The notes under the pieces were generated by a model that saw only the letters and a list, made by a program, of their open reading frames with translations, had not been told where the DNA came from and did not search any database. From assembly GCA_023432855.1 (NCBI GenBank), contig JAEZEZ010000090.1:25599-89598 (forward strand): 64,000 nt of DNA. Direction: 5' to 3'. The position numbers and the translations under genes are program-made. This document shows, in pieces, positions 18,297-26,250 of this stretch. The DNA is from Pseudomonadota bacterium (GTDB taxonomy: Bacteria > Pseudomonadota > Alphaproteobacteria > Caulobacterales > Caulobacteraceae). Position 1 is the stretch's first letter; every line of letters begins with the position of its first letter.

Positions 18297-18905
18297 TTAT
18301 TGAGCCGGCGCGGTGTCGTCGGCCGGGCTCTCCCGATCGAGCGAGCCTACCAGTTCGACGTGGTGCTCGAGCCGCGGCGTCACCTCCGCGGCGAAAGCCT
18401 TCAGCGTCGCGTCGGCGCCCATCTCGCGGTAGCCTTTGAACATGGTGATGGCCTCGTGGTGAGCGGCCGTCTGCTGGTCGAGATAGCGGTCGTCGAACGA
18501 ACTGGCGTCCGCCGCCCGCAGATTGTCCATCATGCCCTTGCGACGTTCGTCCATCTCGGTGGGCAGGGTCTTGCCCATGCCCGCCGCGATGGCCTTCAGC
18601 TTGGCCGAAGCCGCCTCGTGGTCCTTGATGATGGTTTCGGCCGCCTTCTTGACCTGGGCGCTCTGGGACCGCTCCAGCGCGAGGCGGCTGGATTCGATCT
18701 CGTACATGTCGCCGATGGCGGCGTTGGTGAGGAAGGCGTCGGTGTCGACCGCGCCCCGGGCGCCCGCCGCCAGTCCGGTCGCCGCGCCGGCGACGTCCTG
18801 CGCCATGTTCACGGGCTCGGTCTGCCCCGGATTTTCTGCCTGGTTGCAGGCCGCCAGCGAGGCGGCGGCGGCCAGCGCTGCGGCGGTGAAGAGCGTGGAT
18901 TTCAT
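18297..18905 (-). CDS. DUF4142 lipoprotein-like stress protein
   Basis: A 202-residue exported protein of DUF4142, a ferritin-like four-helix family common in soil bacteria. The signal MKSTLFTAAALAAAASLAAC ends in a lipobox (LAAC, Cys20), so it is probably a lipoprotein. The helical body has DAFLTNAAIGDMYEIESSRL, KKAAETIIKDHEAASAKLKA and RYLDQQTAAHHEAITMFKGY. Function is unknown but members are often stress-induced. An EcfG-like promoter lies 32 bases upstream, and AGGGG precedes the ATG. A longer frame begins at 18965 but lacks a signal peptide. Confidence 0.9.
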   Translation of the reverse strand: MKSTLFTAAALAAAASLAACNQAENPGQTEPVNMAQDVAGAATGLAAGARGAVDTDAFLTNAAIGDMYEIESSRLALERSQSAQVKKAAETIIKDHEAASAKLKAIAAGMGKTLPTEMDERRKGMMDNLRAADASSFDDRYLDQQTAAHHEAITMFKGYREMGADATLKAFAAEVTPRLEHHVELVGSLDRESPADDTAPAQ

Positions 18906-18936
18906 GAGGTAGCCCCTGAGGAAGTTGATGGGGCAC

Positions 18937-18962
18937 AACCGCCCACCCTTCACGCGGGTTCC
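18937..18962 (-). promoter_or_regulatory. EcfG-like promoter of the DUF4142 gene
   Basis: On the minus strand GGAAC (18962-18958), a 17-base spacer, GGTT (18940-18937). The expected start of transcription leaves a leader of about 25 bases before the ATG at 18905. Confidence 0.75.
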
Positions 18963-19067
18963 CATTTCCGTGATGAGGGGCTCATGCCGCCGCTCAGGGG
19001 GGAACCGGCGGCGCAGGCGGAAGCTTGGTGCTCAACGGGGCCTACGCCCTCACAAAGGAGCAGCCAG

Positions 19068-19373
19068 ATGAACCAGGACAACAAGAACCGGGACCAGGGC
19101 CAGGACCTGAAAGGCCATGCCGGCCAGGGCGGCCAGACGCAGTTCCGCGCCAGCGAACGGCAGGGCGAGGGACAGGACAGCGGCCTGACCGGCGAGCACC
19201 GCTCCTTCCAGGGCGAGGACTCCGATCCCGCCGAAGGCGCGCGCGGGGGCGAGACCCAGGCGTCGTCCGGACAGCGCGGAACCGAGGGCGGCGAAACCAC
19301 CGCCGGCGACCGCCCCGGCGTCGGCGACGATCGGCGCGGACGCGACAGCCAGGCGGAAACCAGCAACACCTAG
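19068..19373 (+). CDS. Hydrophilic Gly/Glu/Gln-rich small protein
   Basis: A 101-residue protein with no hydrophobic segment: MNQDNKNRDQGQDLKGHAGQ, then blocks rich in Gly, Gln, Ser, Glu and Asp to DSQAETSNT. It is predicted to be disordered and resembles hydrophilin-like stress proteins in composition. The ATG at 19068 follows AAAGGAG at seven bases, and codon phase is maintained to 19373. No family is recognised. A weak GGAAC (19001) upstream lacks a good -10 partner. A terminator structure follows. Confidence 0.72.
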   Translation: MNQDNKNRDQGQDLKGHAGQGGQTQFRASERQGEGQDSGLTGEHRSFQGEDSDPAEGARGGETQASSGQRGTEGGETTAGDRPGVGDDRRGRDSQAETSNT

Positions 19374-19416
19374 GCCGTTGAAAACCGCTGTTTTTCGAAG
19401 GAACCTGAGGTTGAGA

Positions 19417-19501
19417 CTCCCGCTTTTCACACCGCACCGCGACGAGCGCGCGGTGTAACGGGAGCCTTGGCCCGCGCTCCTCCCGGGCGCGGGTCCTTTT
19501 T
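19417..19501 (+). terminator. Nested hairpin and intrinsic terminator
   Basis: Two structures lie 44 bases beyond the stop of the hydrophilic protein gene. First a two-tier hairpin: CTCCCG (19417-19422) with CGGGAG (19459-19464) enclosing ACACCGC (19429-19435) with GCGGTGT (19450-19456). Then CCCGCGC (19471-19477) with GCGCGGG (19487-19493) followed by TCCTTTTT, a standard terminator. The region could also be the 3' end of a small RNA. Confidence 0.75.
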
Positions 19502-19569
19502 CCCGATCCGCCGATTGCGCGGAGCCACCGGGCGGGGCTAGGGCTGACGCCCACCCGCCCGGAGGTCCC

Positions 19570-20571
19570 ATGCGTCTCGCCAGCTTTTCTCGCCGCCGGT
19601 ACACGCCGGGCCCCACACCGATCCACCCCCTCCCCCGCCTGACGCAGGAGCTCGGCGGCGCGAAGCTGTGGATCAAGCGCGATGACCTCACGGGGCTGAC
19701 CGGCGGCGGCAACAAGACCCGCAAGCTGGAATTCCTGGTCGCCGAGGCTTTGGCCCAGGGCGCGGACACCCTGATCACCGTCGGCGCGCCGCAGTCCAAC
19801 CATTGCCGCCTGACCCTCGCCGCCGCCGTGCGGGAGGGGCTGCGGTGCCGGCTCGTGATCGAGGAGCGAGTTCCCGGAAGCTATGCGCCCGACGCCTCGG
19901 GCAACAACTTCCTGTTCGATCTGCTCGGCGTGGAGACCGTCACGGTGGTGAAGGCCGGGGCCGACCTCGGCGCCGCCATGCAGGCCCAGGCGGAAGAAGT
20001 CGCCGCGCTCGGCCGCAAGGCCTACGTCATCCCCGGCGGGGGCTCGAACGCGCTGGGGGCCCTGGGCTACGTCGCCTGCGCCGAGGAGATCCGGGCCCAG
20101 AGCCTGGACCTCGGCGTCCGCTTCGACCGCATCGTCTGCGCCAGCGGCAGCGCCGGCACGCACGCGGGGCTCCTGGCGGGCCTCTGCGCGGCGGGGGACG
20201 ACAGCTGGCTGACGGGGATCAACGTCCGTCGCCCCCGCGCCGAGCAGGAGGGCAACGTCCACGCCCTGGCCGTGCAGACCGCCGAGCTGATGGCCGCGCC
20301 GCCGCCGCCGCGGGAGAAGGTCGAGGCGCTCGATGAATGGGTGGGCGAAGGCTACTCCATCCCCACCGACGGGATGGTCGAGGCGGTCCGCCTGCTGGCG
20401 CGGCTCGAAGGCGTGCTGCTCGACCCGGTCTACACCGGCAAGGCCATGGACGGGCTGATCTCCCTCGTCCGCCGCGGCGAGATCGGCGCCGGCGAGACGG
20501 TGCTGTTCGTGCACACCGGCGGCTGGCCGGCCCTGTTCGCCTACGAGGACGTGCTGGGGACCAGCCGATGA
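19570..20571 (+). CDS. D-cysteine desulfhydrase / ACC deaminase family PLP enzyme
   Basis: A 333-residue fold-type II PLP enzyme. The Schiff-base lysine lies in TGGGNKTRKLEF (residues 44-55), the substrate loop in GAPQSNHCRLTLAAAV, and the phosphate-binding region near IVCASGSAGTHAGLLAGL; C-terminal DPVYTGKAMDGLI and HTGGWPALFAY are typical. Family members are D-cysteine desulfhydrases (yielding pyruvate, H2S and ammonia) or ACC deaminases. The neighbouring racemase favours a D-amino acid role. Its stop overlaps the racemase ATG (ATGA). Confidence 0.88.
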   Translation: MRLASFSRRRYTPGPTPIHPLPRLTQELGGAKLWIKRDDLTGLTGGGNKTRKLEFLVAEALAQGADTLITVGAPQSNHCRLTLAAAVREGLRCRLVIEERVPGSYAPDASGNNFLFDLLGVETVTVVKAGADLGAAMQAQAEEVAALGRKAYVIPGGGSNALGALGYVACAEEIRAQSLDLGVRFDRIVCASGSAGTHAGLLAGLCAAGDDSWLTGINVRRPRAEQEGNVHALAVQTAELMAAPPPPREKVEALDEWVGEGYSIPTDGMVEAVRLLARLEGVLLDPVYTGKAMDGLISLVRRGEIGAGETVLFVHTGGWPALFAYEDVLGTSR

Positions 20572-21257
20572 GCCTGACCGTCGGCGTCATCGGCGGCATG
20601 GGGCCGGCGGCCGCGCTCGACTTCTGCCGGCGCCTGCTGGAGGCCACGCCGGCGCGGCGCGACCAGGACCACCTGCACGTCATCCTCGACAACAAGCCCG
20701 GCCTGCCCGACCGCCACGCCGCCATTGCGGGGACCGGTCCTTCGCCGGGCCCCGAACTCGCCCGCATGGCCGCGGGGCTGGAGCGAGCCGGCGCCCAGGT
20801 GCTCGTCATGCCCTGCAACACGGCCCACGCCTTCGCCGACGACATCCGCCGGGCCGTGGACATCCCGCTCATCGACCTCATCGAAGCGACCGCAGACGCG
20901 GCGGCCCTTCAGGCGCCGCCCGGATCCAGGGTCGGCGTGCTGGCCGCCGACGGCTGCCTCGACGCCGGCCTCTACCAGCGCGCGCTGGCCGCCCGGGGGC
21001 TGGAGGCGCTCGTCCCCTCTGCGGACCAGCGCCGTCGCCTGATGGACGTCATCGGCCGGGTGAAGGCCGGCGACACAGGCCTGACCAGTCGCGCCGACGC
21101 GCGGGCGCTGGCCGCCGAACTCGCCGCCCAGGGCGCGCGCCTGCTCATCGCGGCCTGCACCGAGATCCCGCTCGTGCTCGGACCTAACGATGTCGATGTC
21201 CCGCTGGTCGATTGTACGGACATCCTGGTGCGCCGCACCCTGGAGGCCGCGGCGTGA
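20568..21257 (+). CDS. Aspartate/glutamate racemase family protein
   Basis: A 229-residue cofactor-independent racemase. VGVIGGMGPAAALDFCRRLL is the N-terminal signature. The two catalytic cysteines lie in VMPCNTAHAF (about residues 83-92) and AACTEIPLVL (about 190-199). The closest functional pattern is aspartate racemase. It is coupled to the PLP enzyme upstream and to the methyltransferase downstream by 4-base overlaps. Confidence 0.93.
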   Translation: MSLTVGVIGGMGPAAALDFCRRLLEATPARRDQDHLHVILDNKPGLPDRHAAIAGTGPSPGPELARMAAGLERAGAQVLVMPCNTAHAFADDIRRAVDIPLIDLIEATADAAALQAPPGSRVGVLAADGCLDAGLYQRALAARGLEALVPSADQRRRLMDVIGRVKAGDTGLTSRADARALAAELAAQGARLLIAACTEIPLVLGPNDVDVPLVDCTDILVRRTLEAAA

Positions 21258-21850
21258 GCCGTCTGTCATCCCCCGCCTCCGCCCGGAATCGTGAGCCTAT
21301 TCTGGCCGTGCTTCGGGAGCACTTTTCACGACCCATAACAGTGCTCGAAGTCGCCAGCGGAGCCGGCGAGCATGCGCGCTGGTTCGCCCAATCGCTTCCG
21401 CATCTGACTTGGCAGCCGACCGACCGGGATCCCCTTGCGCTGCAAAGCATCGAGGCCTGGCGCGCGGACGCCCCGCCGAACCTCCTGCCCCCCCTGGCCC
21501 TGGACGCCGCGACTCCCGACGACTGGCCGATAGCCGCCGCCGACGCCATCGTCTGCATCAACATGGTCCACATCTCGCCGTGGGCGGCGACCGAAGGCCT
21601 GATGACCGGGGCCGGCCGCATCCTCCCGCCCGGCGGCCTGCTCTACCTCTACGGCCCCTACCGCGAAGCCGGTGTCGAGACCGCGCCGAGCAACGAGGCG
21701 TTCGACGTCGACCTGAAGCGCCGCAACCCCGAATGGGGCCTGCGAAGCCGGGAAGAGGTGGAGTCGCTGGCGCGGGAGCACGGGCTGGAGCCGGCAGCCC
21801 GCATCGCCATGCCGGCCAACAATCTGAGCCTGATCTTCCGTCGCCGCTAG
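21254..21850 (+). CDS. DUF938 SAM-dependent methyltransferase-like protein
   Basis: A 198-residue Rossmann methyltransferase-like protein of DUF938. SAM-binding motif I is LEVASGAGEHARWFA (residues 31-45), motif II LTWQPTDRDP, and motif IV AIVCINMVHISPW; GGLLYLYGPYREAG follows. The GTG start overlaps the racemase stop (GTGA), which fixes the start. The methyl acceptor is unknown. It ends by overlapping the convergent cyanophycinase gene by four bases. Confidence 0.9.
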   Translation: MSRLSSPASARNREPILAVLREHFSRPITVLEVASGAGEHARWFAQSLPHLTWQPTDRDPLALQSIEAWRADAPPNLLPPLALDAATPDDWPIAAADAIVCINMVHISPWAATEGLMTGAGRILPPGGLLYLYGPYREAGVETAPSNEAFDVDLKRRNPEWGLRSREEVESLAREHGLEPAARIAMPANNLSLIFRRR

Positions 21851-22647
21851 GCGCGCTTGCCCGGTATGGGGCGGCGGCTCTGCAGGTCGAAAGCATCGCC
21901 CGCGCCCAGCACCTGAAGCCGCACATCATAGACAGACAGGGCGCTGTCCTTGTCCGCTTCGGCGATATTGGAGTGAGTGATCCCCTCGCCATCCACGATG
22001 TAGACGGCGCCGGCGCCTACGACTCTCAGGCAGTCGCCTTCGAGCACAAAGGCCGTGTCCTCGTCGACGCCGATGCCCAGCACCCTCGGGTTCTGGGTGA
22101 CCGCGCCGATCAGCCGGCCGATGCGGCCGCGCTCGGCGAAATGCTGGTCGATGATCACATCGCGGATCAGGCCGAGGCCGGACGCCAGTTGCAGATCGCC
22201 GATGCGGTGAGACTCCGCGCTGGTTCCCCTGACCAGCATGATCTCGCTCATCACCGACGCGCCGGCCGACGTGCCCGCAATGACCCCTCCGGTTTCCCAG
22301 ACATTTCGCACGGCGCGTTCGACGGGCGTGTCGCCGATCTGGCTGGCGATCCGGAGTTGGTCGCCGCCCGTGAAGAAGACGCCTCGCGCCCCCTCGAAGC
22401 ACTCGAGCTTCTCCGGGTCGCTCGCCTCGAGCCGTTCGTCGACGTAAAGCTCTGCGACGTTCTCGACGCCCAGTTCCGCGAACGTCCTGCGGTACTCGGC
22501 GAAGTATTCGTCCGGGATCTGGGAAGCGACCGTGGCGACGACGAGTCGCCCCTCTCCCACGTGGCGGGCCACACGGGTCAGGATCTCGCGGTCCCCCTCC
22601 TTGTCTTCCTTTCCACCGATGACGATCAGCGGGCCGCGCTCAGACAT
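21847..22647 (-). CDS. cphB: Cyanophycinase
   Basis: A 266-residue S51-type serine peptidase that cleaves cyanophycin into beta-aspartyl-arginine. PLIVIGGKEDKEGDREIL is the N-terminal motif; the nucleophile Ser lies in IAGTSAGASVMSE; the HRIGDLQLASGLGLIRDVII and DQHFAERGRIGRL stretches with the catalytic His are present. Length matches cytosolic cyanophycinases. Its ATG lies inside the end of cphA (8-base overlap), so the two are co-translated. Confidence 0.95.
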   Translation of the reverse strand: MSERGPLIVIGGKEDKEGDREILTRVARHVGEGRLVVATVASQIPDEYFAEYRRTFAELGVENVAELYVDERLEASDPEKLECFEGARGVFFTGGDQLRIASQIGDTPVERAVRNVWETGGVIAGTSAGASVMSEIMLVRGTSAESHRIGDLQLASGLGLIRDVIIDQHFAERGRIGRLIGAVTQNPRVLGIGVDEDTAFVLEGDCLRVVGAGAVYIVDGEGITHSNIAEADKDSALSVYDVRLQVLGAGDAFDLQSRRPIPGKRA

Positions 22648-25354
22648 GGGCGGATTCCCCCGCCGGGCCTGCAGCCGCCGAGGGGCGGAACGCCAGGATC
22701 TGTCGCCATACGGCTTCCACCTTGGTGGGCAGCAGGACCACGAGGTCTCCCGGCGCGGCCATGCGCAGGCAGGCTTCCATGGCCTCGGCCTCGCCGAGCA
22801 CCGCATCCATGCGATCCGGCGGGCATCCGGCCGCCACGGCGCCCTCGCTCATCAGCCGCAGCACCTCACCCGGCGCCCGGCCGCGGCCGTCGGGCCGCTC
22901 CCTAAACACGACGTGGTCGAAAATCTCGGCGCTGATCGCGCCCATCTCGCGCAGGTCCTCGTCCCGCCGGTCCCCGGGCATGCTGGCGCAACCGATGACC
23001 CGCCCGTACGACGGCCGCAGCCGCCTGATCATGTCCCCCAGCGCTCTAAGCGCCGCGGGGTTGTGCGCATAGTCGAGGATGACGCGGAAGCCATGACCAT
23101 CGTGGATGTTCAGTCGGCCGGGGTTGTGCGCGAAGTCGCTGCTGAACGTCCGCAACGCCTGGGCGATGGCGTACGGCGAAAGGCCGTGGCCGAACCCAAT
23201 GGCCGTAGCGGCCAGCGCATTGGCGACGTTGAATTCGGCCGCACCGTCCAGGGTCGCCGGAATCTCGTGTACCGCGCAGACGGGTTGCACCTCCGGGCCC
23301 TTCCGGATGACGATGTGTCTCTGGCTCCCATCCCCTTCCAGGCCAACCATCACGCCTCCCTCGGCGATATGCTTGAGCAACCCGCCTGAAAGCTCGGACT
23401 CCGGCTTCATCGAGAACCAGGCGACCTGGCCGCCGGCGTGGCGCGCCATGCGCAGGGTCAACGGATCGTCCGCGTTGAGAACGCTCCAGCCCCTGCGGCT
23501 CACGCTTTCCGTCACCACCGACTTGACCGCCGCCAAGTCATGCAGGTCCTGCACAGAGCCGACGCCGAGATGATCCGGTGTGACGTTGAGCACGGCGCCG
23601 ATATCGCATCGGTCGAAGCCGAGCCCCTCTCTGAGGATGCCGCCTCGCGCCGTTTCGAGCACCGCCGCGTCGACCGTGGGATCCGACAAGACCAGGCGCG
23701 CGCTTTTCGGGCCGCTGGCGTCCGCCTCCATCACCAGTTCGCCGTTGCGATAGATTCCGCTGGTGGAAGTGTATCCGACGTTCAGCCCCTGAAGCCGCAG
23801 CATGTGGGCGACCATGCGGACCGTCGTCGACTTCCCATTGGTGCCGGTGATCGCAATGACGGGGATGCGGGCGTTGGAACCGCGGGGATAGAGCGCATCG
23901 ATCACCGGTCCTGCCACGTCTCTTGGTTGGCCTTCCGAAGGCTGAAGATGCATGCGGAAGCCCGGGGCGGCGTTGACCTCGATGATCCCGCCGCCCGTCT
24001 GACGGACCGGCCTGCCGATATCCGGGCAAATGAAGTCGATACCGCAGACGTCCAGGCCAATCACCGACGCGGCCTTTTCGCAGATCGCGCGGTTTTCGGG
24101 ATGGACCTTGTCGGTGCAGTCGAGGGCCGAGCCGCCGGTGGACAGATTGGCGGTGGCGGAGAGGCGGACGACCCGCCGGCTGGAGGGGATCGAGTCCATC
24201 GCCAGACCCTGGTCCGCCAGCAAGGCGTCGAGCGCCGCGCAGGTTTTCACCCGCGTCATGACCTTCTCGTGACCCTCGCCCCGGCGCGGGTCGGCGTTCA
24301 GGGAGTCCAGCAGCTGAGCGATCGTCCGGCGGCCATCGCCGACGACCTGGGCCGGTCGCCTTTCGGCGGCGGCGACCATCTTGCCGCCGATGACCAGCAC
24401 CCGGTAGTCCCGACCGGTGAACAGCTCTTCGACGATGACCCGCCGGCTGTGACTGACCGCCGCCGCGAACCCTGCGGCGACCTGGTCCGCGTTGGCGAGT
24501 CCGACACTCACGCCGCGGCCGTGATTGCCGTCCAGTGGTTTGGTCACCACCGGGCCGCGGATGCGCGCGGCTTCAAGGACCGCTTCTTCGGCCGAGCGCA
24601 CAACGGCGCCCCTGGGCACGGGGAGGCCGGCCCGGGAAAGCAGCTGTTTGGCCATCGCCTTGTTCCCGGCCGCCTCCACCGCGAGGAAGGAGGTGTCGCT
24701 GGTGATGCTCGCCTGGACCTTCTTCTGCCGCGAGCCCCAGCCCATCCGCAGCAGGCTCATGTCGTTGAGCCGCTCTACGGGAATACGCCTGGCCCGGGCG
24801 GCGTCGAACAGAGCCCTGGTCGTCGGCCCGAGCGCCCGCTTCTCCACGAGCCGCCGCAAGGACTCTACGCGCTGGGCGAGATCGAAGGGGCCTGCCTCCC
24901 CATCCGCGATCAGGTCCAGACCCTCGAACCCTTTCAGGTGCGGCGGAAGGAGGAAGTCGACGAGTTCGAAGGCAATGCGCCCGGCCAGACGTCCGACGGC
25001 CTCGTCCTGGTAGGCGAACATCACGTTGTAGACGCCGGGGCTGCCCTTGACCGAACGGGTCTTGCCCCGTGTCACCGGCGCGCCCGCCAGGGTCTGCAGT
25101 TCCAGCGCGACGTGTTCGGTTACGTGGCCGAGCCAGGTCCCATCGGCCAGCCGGCGCAGGAAGCCGCCTGGCTCGCCGTAACAGCAGCCATGCTTCTGGA
25201 GACCCGGCAGTTCCGCCACCAGGCGACCGGCGAAGCCTTCGATCCTGTCCGTCGGCCAGTGCTCGAGCTCGCCGAGGTCGACTTGCACGCGGACCATGGG
25301 CGTGTGGCTGTACAGGTGAGGGCCGCGATAGACTCGGCATTCGGCGATCCGCAT
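22640..25354 (-). CDS. cphA: Cyanophycin synthetase
   Basis: A 904-residue enzyme that polymerises Asp and Arg into the storage polymer cyanophycin using ATP. The N-terminal domain (1-165) begins MRIAECRVYRGPHLYSHTPM, the ATP-grasp domain (about 210-480) includes TKPLDGNHGRGVSVGL and GIIEVNAAPGFRMH, and the Mur-ligase-like domain starts with the P-loop GTNGKST (504-510) and contains ARGGILREGLGFDRCDI and ILDYAHNPAALRALG. The length is complete. A small frame ends two bases upstream of its start on the same strand. Confidence 0.97.
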   Translation of the reverse strand: MRIAECRVYRGPHLYSHTPMVRVQVDLGELEHWPTDRIEGFAGRLVAELPGLQKHGCCYGEPGGFLRRLADGTWLGHVTEHVALELQTLAGAPVTRGKTRSVKGSPGVYNVMFAYQDEAVGRLAGRIAFELVDFLLPPHLKGFEGLDLIADGEAGPFDLAQRVESLRRLVEKRALGPTTRALFDAARARRIPVERLNDMSLLRMGWGSRQKKVQASITSDTSFLAVEAAGNKAMAKQLLSRAGLPVPRGAVVRSAEEAVLEAARIRGPVVTKPLDGNHGRGVSVGLANADQVAAGFAAAVSHSRRVIVEELFTGRDYRVLVIGGKMVAAAERRPAQVVGDGRRTIAQLLDSLNADPRRGEGHEKVMTRVKTCAALDALLADQGLAMDSIPSSRRVVRLSATANLSTGGSALDCTDKVHPENRAICEKAASVIGLDVCGIDFICPDIGRPVRQTGGGIIEVNAAPGFRMHLQPSEGQPRDVAGPVIDALYPRGSNARIPVIAITGTNGKSTTVRMVAHMLRLQGLNVGYTSTSGIYRNGELVMEADASGPKSARLVLSDPTVDAAVLETARGGILREGLGFDRCDIGAVLNVTPDHLGVGSVQDLHDLAAVKSVVTESVSRRGWSVLNADDPLTLRMARHAGGQVAWFSMKPESELSGGLLKHIAEGGVMVGLEGDGSQRHIVIRKGPEVQPVCAVHEIPATLDGAAEFNVANALAATAIGFGHGLSPYAIAQALRTFSSDFAHNPGRLNIHDGHGFRVILDYAHNPAALRALGDMIRRLRPSYGRVIGCASMPGDRRDEDLREMGAISAEIFDHVVFRERPDGRGRAPGEVLRLMSEGAVAAGCPPDRMDAVLGEAEAMEACLRMAAPGDLVVLLPTKVEAVWRQILAFRPSAAAGPAGESAHV

Positions 25355-25355
25355 G

Positions 25356-25580
25356 TCAGGCGGCCTGCGGCCGGCGCGTCTGATCGGAAGGCCAATCGAC
25401 CTGGCATAGCGTGGCGCGCACGATGCAGGCCGCGGCCGCCGCGCGGGAGGGCGCAGTGCCCCCGTCCCGCGGCTGCCCGTCCATGGTCACCACGGACCAG
25501 CACCAGCCTGGGCCGTGCGGCGCGATGCTGAACCTCAAACCGTCTTTGGAAAAGTCTGTCACGACGCCCTCGTGTCCCAT
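25356..25580 (-). CDS. Small hypothetical protein upstream of cphA
   Basis: A 74-residue frame: MGHEGVVTDFSKDGLRFSIA, then PHGPGWCWSVVTMDGQ, then SRAAAAACIVRATLCQVDWP. The strand-strand-helix layout with a central WxW resembles short DUF2188-like or related proteins found repeatedly in Caulobacteraceae. Its stop lies one base before the cphA ATG region, so it probably heads the cph operon. No function can be assigned. Confidence 0.6.
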   Translation of the reverse strand: MGHEGVVTDFSKDGLRFSIAPHGPGWCWSVVTMDGQPRDGGTAPSRAAAAACIVRATLCQVDWPSDQTRRPQAA

Positions 25581-25622
25581 GAACGGCGTAACGACTTGAA
25601 TGACGGGCGGTTCCCGCCCTTT

Positions 25623-25653
25623 TAACCTATTTCGCGAACACTAACATAGGTTA
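25623..25653. promoter_or_regulatory. Nested inverted repeat upstream of the cyanophycin operon
   Basis: TAACCTAT (25623-25630) and ATAGGTTA (25646-25653) form perfect 8-bp arms around a 15-base spacer that itself begins with the palindrome TTCGCGAA. A second hairpin GGGCGG-TTC-CCGCCC followed by TTTT lies just before it (about 25608-25622). The segment is AT-rich compared with its surroundings, and lies between the GNAT gene and the small gene that heads cphA. It may be an operator or promoter region. Confidence 0.5.
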
Positions 25654-25676
25654 CAGGTATCGAATTACTTCACGCA

Positions 25677-26213
25677 CTATTTCCGGCGCTCCAGCAGCAC
25701 AGTGGGCTCGCCCTTGTAGGTTGTGCGTGCGTACTCGCTGAAACCGCTTCTTTCGGCGACTGCGAGTGAGGCGCGGTTGTCGGGGTGTATGAGACAGACG
25801 ATCCGCGGCGCCTCAAGGGCGCGGTCAGCCCACGCAAGGGCCGCCCCCACCGCTTCGGTCGCGTACCCGAGACCGTGCACGCGTGGGGAAAGCACCCATC
25901 CGGCTTCCGGCGCGCCCTCGAAGGAGGGCTCAAGCTCGCGACGGAAATCCGCAAGCCCGACCTGGCCAACGAAACCGCCGCCATCACGCTCACGGACGAC
26001 CCAGTATCCAAATCCCATCACCGACCAGTGGCCCACCAGGCGCAGCACGCGCGCCCAGGTGTCCTCCGGTGTCGAGGGCTGCCCGCTTATGTAGCGGACC
26101 ACTTCGGGATCGCCCCAGAGGGCTTCGCAGTCAGCCAGATCGTCAAGCCGATGGCCGCGCAGGATCAGGCGGTCGGTGACGATTTCAGGCACGGGTGGGA
26201 GCATGGAGGACAT
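25677..26213 (-). CDS. GNAT acetyltransferase, RimJ/RimL type
   Basis: A 178-residue GNAT protein with the RimJ/L-like start VPEIVTDRLILRGHRLDDLA, central FGYWVVRERDGGGFVGQVGL, the acetyl-CoA region VHGLGYATEAVGAALAWADR and the C-terminal NRASLAVAERSGFSEYA. The substrate (ribosomal protein N-terminus, antibiotic or other) is unknown. The frame extends to a GTG at 26261, but the family motif begins soon after the ATG at 26213. It follows the EamA gene. Confidence 0.88.
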   Translation of the reverse strand: MSSMLPPVPEIVTDRLILRGHRLDDLADCEALWGDPEVVRYISGQPSTPEDTWARVLRLVGHWSVMGFGYWVVRERDGGGFVGQVGLADFRRELEPSFEGAPEAGWVLSPRVHGLGYATEAVGAALAWADRALEAPRIVCLIHPDNRASLAVAERSGFSEYARTTYKGEPTVLLERRK

Positions 26214-26250
26214 GCCGCACCCGTAGCCGAACCGCGGCTGTTCGCAAGCC

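Noticed and set aside
19001..19026. EcfG promoter for the hydrophilic protein at 19068
   Set aside because: GGAAC is present, but the bases 16-17 positions on (AGCT/GCTT) do not give GTT.
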